Source of the DNA: Eubacterium sp.
GTDB lineage: Bacteria; Bacillota; Clostridia; Lachnospirales; Lachnospiraceae
NCBI GenBank assembly: GCA_021769425.1
Contig: JAETSX010000007.1
Coordinates: 21,908-85,907 of the forward strand
Reading direction: 5' to 3'
DNA: 64,000 nt
Both the position numbers and the translations under genes were made by a program. A model generated the notes under the pieces. The model made no database searches. It saw only the letters and a program-made list of their open reading frames with translations, and had not been told where the DNA came from. How positions within the stretch are numbered: position 1 is the stretch's first letter; each line of letters begins with the position of its first letter. Of this stretch, positions 60,809 to 64,000 are shown in pieces.

Positions 60809-62479
60809 CTATCCGTTCATTACCAGACATTTGCCGTTTTCCAAACAATACACACGATCCATGCCTTCTAAATGCTCCCGATTATGGGTAATTACAATCA
60901 GCGTCTTCCCTTCTGTCTGATGGATCAAAAAATCATGCAGCTGGGCGTCGGATTCCCCGTCATATCCGGCTGTCGCTTCATCCAGAACAATAATGGGCGC
61001 CTCCTTTGCCATGGCCCGGGCCACCGCAATTTTCTTCCGCTCGCCCCCTGACAGCATAGAGCCGTTCTGGCCAATGACGCTGTCTTCCTTCTTTGGCAGT
61101 TTTGCAATAAATTTATCTGCGCCGCTTTTTTCACAGGCCTTGAGGAACGCTTCCTGATCCGTCCGAGAATCCAAATCAATGTTTTCCCTTACAGTTTTGC
61201 TGAACAGGTAAGGAGCCTGATCCACCACCGCAAACAGCTCACGGTAACTGTCCGCCTCTATCTCATTTATATTTATCCCGTTGACTGTTATTTCCCCATC
61301 CTGAGGCTCCAGAAAACGCAGCAGCAAATTTAAAAACGTAGTCTTTCCGCTTCCATTTTCTCCCACAATGGCAATTTTTTCCCCCTGGGCGATTTTGATG
61401 TCAACGCCCTTTAAAACGCTCCTGCCGTTCTCATAGGCGTAAGAAACCTTCCGGTATTCGATCTGTGTCCCATGGGCCTGATCCATCTTTAATTTTCCCG
61501 CGTCGGGCTCTTCCTCCAGCTCAAAGATCTGGAACAGCCGTTTGGCGGAAGGGATGATTGTGGAAAAAAATATTCGAAGATTCAGCAAAGCCATAATCGG
61601 ATTGGTCACATAACCGCTGTAGGAAATAAAGGCGAACACTCCGCCTAACGACAGGCGGCCCTCTATGATCTGCATTCCTCCCAGAATATACAAAAGCCCA
61701 GTGACGCCCCAGCTTAACGCCGCCTCAATGCTGTTGTTTACGCTCTCCAACAACGATTCCTTTTGATGCAGGTTCAGCAATTCCTGCTGCCGCCTTTGGA
61801 ATTCCTCCCACCGCTTCTGGTAAAGGCCCCACAATTTTATTTCCTTAATTCCGCCCACATTTTCACTGAACCATCCTGTGAAATCGCTTAACTTCTCCAG
61901 ACGCTCTTGGGTCCATTTCCTTGTCTTTTTGGAAAACAAACTGACAATTGCGCACTTTACCGGCACAATCAGCATTACTATAAGAGTCAGCCTCCAGCTT
62001 ATGACAAACAGCCCCACCAGGCTGCTGGCAATACGGAAAAGGTACTCAATGGCAAACCCGAAAAACTGATCTGTGATCAAAGCGGCGTTTGATGTGTCCA
62101 CGCGCATATTGTCTATAATCTCCGCACTGCTCTTTTCCGTAAAATAAGATATTTTTAAACGCATCAGCTTTTGGAATCCCCGGGAAATCAAAGAAAAATA
62201 GAAGGCGTTATGGATATGCACAAACATCCAGGACTGCAGCAAAGATATAAGCTCTCCCGCGACGACCAACAGAAATATAAGGAGCGTCATCTTTACCGTT
62301 ACTGAAAGATTCATTTCCAGAAGCCCCTGATCCGTCAGCCTGCTAATCAGCAAGGGCTGTAAAAAAACAATGCCGGAAGAAGCAATCAGACACAGTAAAA
62401 TGGCGGCCAGGTATAATTTATAGGGTTTCAGCAGCGCCAACAGTTTTCCTAAATAATAAGAATCTTTCCTTTTGTTCAT
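60809..62479 (-). CDS. ABC transporter, fused permease and ATPase
   Basis: 556 residues, ATG 62479 with GATGAGG upstream. Six membrane helices in residues 1-305 (YLAAILLCLIASSGIVFLQP first), then an ATPase with Walker A VGENGSGKTTFL, signature MLSGGERKKIAVARAMA, Walker B PIIVLDEATAGYD and the His-loop VITHNREHL. No N-terminal peptidase C39 domain. Half-transporter of the multidrug/peptide exporter type. It starts 16 nt after the S8 protease stop, so it probably exports the peptide processed by that protease. Confidence 0.92.
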   Translation of the reverse strand: MNKRKDSYYLGKLLALLKPYKLYLAAILLCLIASSGIVFLQPLLISRLTDQGLLEMNLSVTVKMTLLIFLLVVAGELISLLQSWMFVHIHNAFYFSLISRGFQKLMRLKISYFTEKSSAEIIDNMRVDTSNAALITDQFFGFAIEYLFRIASSLVGLFVISWRLTLIVMLIVPVKCAIVSLFSKKTRKWTQERLEKLSDFTGWFSENVGGIKEIKLWGLYQKRWEEFQRRQQELLNLHQKESLLESVNNSIEAALSWGVTGLLYILGGMQIIEGRLSLGGVFAFISYSGYVTNPIMALLNLRIFFSTIIPSAKRLFQIFELEEEPDAGKLKMDQAHGTQIEYRKVSYAYENGRSVLKGVDIKIAQGEKIAIVGENGSGKTTFLNLLLRFLEPQDGEITVNGININEIEADSYRELFAVVDQAPYLFSKTVRENIDLDSRTDQEAFLKACEKSGADKFIAKLPKKEDSVIGQNGSMLSGGERKKIAVARAMAKEAPIIVLDEATAGYDGESDAQLHDFLIHQTEGKTLIVITHNREHLEGMDRVYCLENGKCLVMNG

Positions 62480-62495
62480 TCTAAAACCTCATCTC

Positions 62496-63650
62496 CTACA
62501 AAATCTTCCGAACAATCCATTCAGCCAGATTCCTGTCCTTTTTATCATCAAGCGCAATGATTTGATCCATTCCCTTCATAAACTCCGGATCCGCGCTGTG
62601 TTCTTCCATAAAAAAAATGATTAAGCCGTTATTTCTGAAATATAAGCTGTAATAATGCAGCTCCTCCTGGACTTTACTAAGGGACAGCGGAAAAATGTTT
62701 TTTTCAAAGCTGTTCTTCTTTTCCCAGTCGGCTGCGCAGATGCAGGAATAACCCTTTTCCTCAAACCGCAGCACAATATCTTCCAATGCCAATTTGAGTT
62801 TTTCCTCTATGCTTTCCTGGTAAACCACCGTTATTTTCGGTATTGGATCCTCTATGTAAGACATCGGAGACGGAATTTTGCCTTCCACAGTATGGCCCGC
62901 CTGGCGGTTGGCATAGCAGAATGGAACTTCACTGGCAAAACCTCCGTTTTCCAAAAAACATTCCAAAATCTCCGTTTTCCCCATTTTTCCATTCTTCTGT
63001 AACATGGAACATATAAACGCGGCTATGTAAGGCAGCGCAAAACTATTGGACACCCCATACTCCTCTCCCAGCCATTCACTGTATCGCTCCATCACACAGG
63101 AAGTTTCATAATTCCCTTCCAAATCTATGCCGTCCTTCGGATCCCGAATGGCTTTTATTCCATAAACATCGCCTTTTTTTACGCCGATTGCACACTCATA
63201 ACAGGCAGGATAAGTAATCTCAAAAGCGTTGGAAGCCGCTGCAAGCAGTACGGTTCCCTGATCCTTCGCCCTATTCAGAAACGGCAGGAGCCTTTTCGCA
63301 TACGCCGGAATCTTTACGCCGATGCTCATCAAAACCACATCCATCTTTTTGACCACGCACCACTTCAGCGCAGCGCAGAACTCACTAAGCTCCTGGCCGC
63401 GGTTCCGGTTCAGGATGGAAACGCTGAATATCCGGCAATCCGCAGCATGGTTTTTTTCCAAAAATTCCAGCAAAAGAGCCGTGCACAGCGTGCCATGGGA
63501 TTCCAGTTCCCCCTCCGGCTCAAGAAACTGGGGAACGCAGGTTCCGTCCAGAACTTGCCGGCAGTCCACTGCAGCTTTTTTATGGGGCAGAAGAATTTCT
63601 AACAATTCCCCGTTCACTCCGTTGTCAATGACCGCTATTTTTAATTTCAA
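62496..63650 (-). CDS. Subtilisin-like (S8) serine protease, peptide-maturation type
   Basis: 384 residues if the TTG at 63650 is used, which has AAGGGA 6 nt upstream; a TTG at 63704 would add 18 residues without a site. MKLKIAVIDNGVNG holds the catalytic Asp, ESHGTLCTALLL the His, and VSNSFALPYIAAFICSM the Ser (subtilisin consensus GTSxAxP; here SNSFALP). The oxyanion Asn would lie in LLAAASNAF. No signal peptide or pro-domain, so it acts inside the cell. The C-terminal 150 residues are a non-family extension. Neighbours (ABC exporter, FtsX-like permease) suggest cleavage of a ribosomal peptide leader. Confidence 0.82.
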   Translation of the reverse strand: MKLKIAVIDNGVNGELLEILLPHKKAAVDCRQVLDGTCVPQFLEPEGELESHGTLCTALLLEFLEKNHAADCRIFSVSILNRNRGQELSEFCAALKWCVVKKMDVVLMSIGVKIPAYAKRLLPFLNRAKDQGTVLLAAASNAFEITYPACYECAIGVKKGDVYGIKAIRDPKDGIDLEGNYETSCVMERYSEWLGEEYGVSNSFALPYIAAFICSMLQKNGKMGKTEILECFLENGGFASEVPFCYANRQAGHTVEGKIPSPMSYIEDPIPKITVVYQESIEEKLKLALEDIVLRFEEKGYSCICAADWEKKNSFEKNIFPLSLSKVQEELHYYSLYFRNNGLIIFFMEEHSADPEFMKGMDQIIALDDKKDRNLAEWIVRKIL

Positions 63651-63712
63651 TGACAGTCCCTTCTTTCCGCGTATACACAGGCAATCCCTGCAGCCCTGGC
63701 GCAAACAGATTG

Positions 63713-64000
63713 CTATTCTTCTTCTCTTGTCCCCAGCAATTGAATCGGATTCACCTTTAAGTTCCTCCCAATCAAAAACAGAGACATTGCAAACACGCCC
63801 AGCACTTCCGTACTTACCGCAAAAACAATGCTGTTCCTTACAATGTCCTGGTTAGCGGCCACAGACAATTCCTCATCTTCACTTCCTACAATCCCTTTGG
63901 AATACATGGCGCTGAAATAATCCTCCTCCAGGGACGCAGCCTTCAGCATCCTTTCATTGGCGATTCCCCCAACGGCTCCTCCCATGCAGGCGGCAATCAT
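63713..64000 (-). CDS. C-terminal part of a polytopic membrane protein, FtsX-like permease
   Basis: 95 residues visible; the start lies beyond the right edge. A hydrophobic helix (IVFAVSTEVLGVFAMSLFLI) is followed by GRNLKVNPIQLLGTREEE. The NP-x-x-LL ending after the last helix is usual in FtsX/MacB-type permeases. It ends 62 nt before the protease start and is transcribed in the same direction, so it belongs to the same operon as protease and exporter. Partner ATPase and any peptide gene would be to the right of the window. Confidence 0.55.
   Translation of the reverse strand: MIAACMGGAVGGIANERMLKAASLEEDYFSAMYSKGIVGSEDEELSVAANQDIVRNSIVFAVSTEVLGVFAMSLFLIGRNLKVNPIQLLGTREEE

Overview
The window looks like the chromosome of a low-to-mid GC, spore-forming Firmicute, most likely a gut Lachnospiraceae. 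The grounds are strong AGGAGG-type ribosome sites, frequent TTG/GTG starts, sigma-A-like promoters, a GntR/LacI-type sugar regulator, and a DUF2935/MnxG-like pair that recalls spore-surface proteins. I see no rRNA, tRNA, CRISPR array, integrase, capsid or terminase gene. Assignments come from reading translated sequence and motifs; no search was run. Region 1 (1-31.7 kb) is a contractile injection system (CIS, phage-tail-like machine). Transcribed leftward from about 25.7 kb, the order is: sheath, tube 1, a small CxxC protein, DUF6760-like protein, tube 2, a 1,621-residue repeat mosaic at the tape-measure position, LysM tube-cap protein, gp27-like hub, gp5-like spike, gp25, two baseplate-J proteins, tail protein I, a conserved Ig-tailed baseplate protein, a pseudokinase-like membrane protein, a MORN-repeat membrane protein, a DUF4255 terminator/cap, an unknown protein, a PAAR-like tip and the start of another membrane protein cut by the window edge. 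Divergently transcribed are a STAND/BTAD regulator, the AAA+ ATPase typical of these systems and a charged accessory protein. There is no recognisable tail-fibre gene, and two or three single-pass membrane proteins take its place. That makes a membrane-anchored, cell-bound machine a reasonable hypothesis. Region 2 (31.7-37.4 kb) is mixed: a coiled-coil repeat protein, a short-chain dehydrogenase with a small conserved-looking partner, an alpha/beta hydrolase whose 3' end overlaps a convergent membrane-anchored protein by 317 bp, and a CheC phosphatase. Region 3 (37.4-42.1 kb) is a leftward pantothenate/CoA operon: DUF2520 (probable ketopantoate reductase), panB, panC, panD, coaBC. Region 4 (42.2-46.7 kb) is a two-gene operon of a DUF2935 four-helix protein and a roughly 1,200-residue six-cupredoxin multicopper oxidase resembling MnxG, the Bacillus spore Mn(II) oxidase. 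Region 5 (47.2-58 kb) is a rightward alpha-mannoside operon: GntR/LacI-type regulator, promoter with two palindromic operator candidates, sugar-binding lipoprotein, attenuator hairpin, two permeases, GH125 and GH38 mannosidases and an AGE-family sugar isomerase. The pathway would import manno-oligosaccharides, trim them to mannose and isomerise it. Region 6 (58-64 kb) holds a sensorless hybrid histidine kinase and a HAM1-like NTP pyrophosphatase, flanked by two arrays of a shared 78-79 bp double-hairpin repeat. It ends with a leftward ABC exporter / S8 protease / FtsX-like permease set that continues beyond the window and looks like a peptide export or maturation locus. Repeats are a theme of the window: a 92-93 bp MITE-like element at two sites plus a remnant, large hairpins inside and at the end of the CIS locus, in-frame minisatellites in several CIS proteins, a 74-bp tandem repeat in the pan operon, and the 78-bp arrays.
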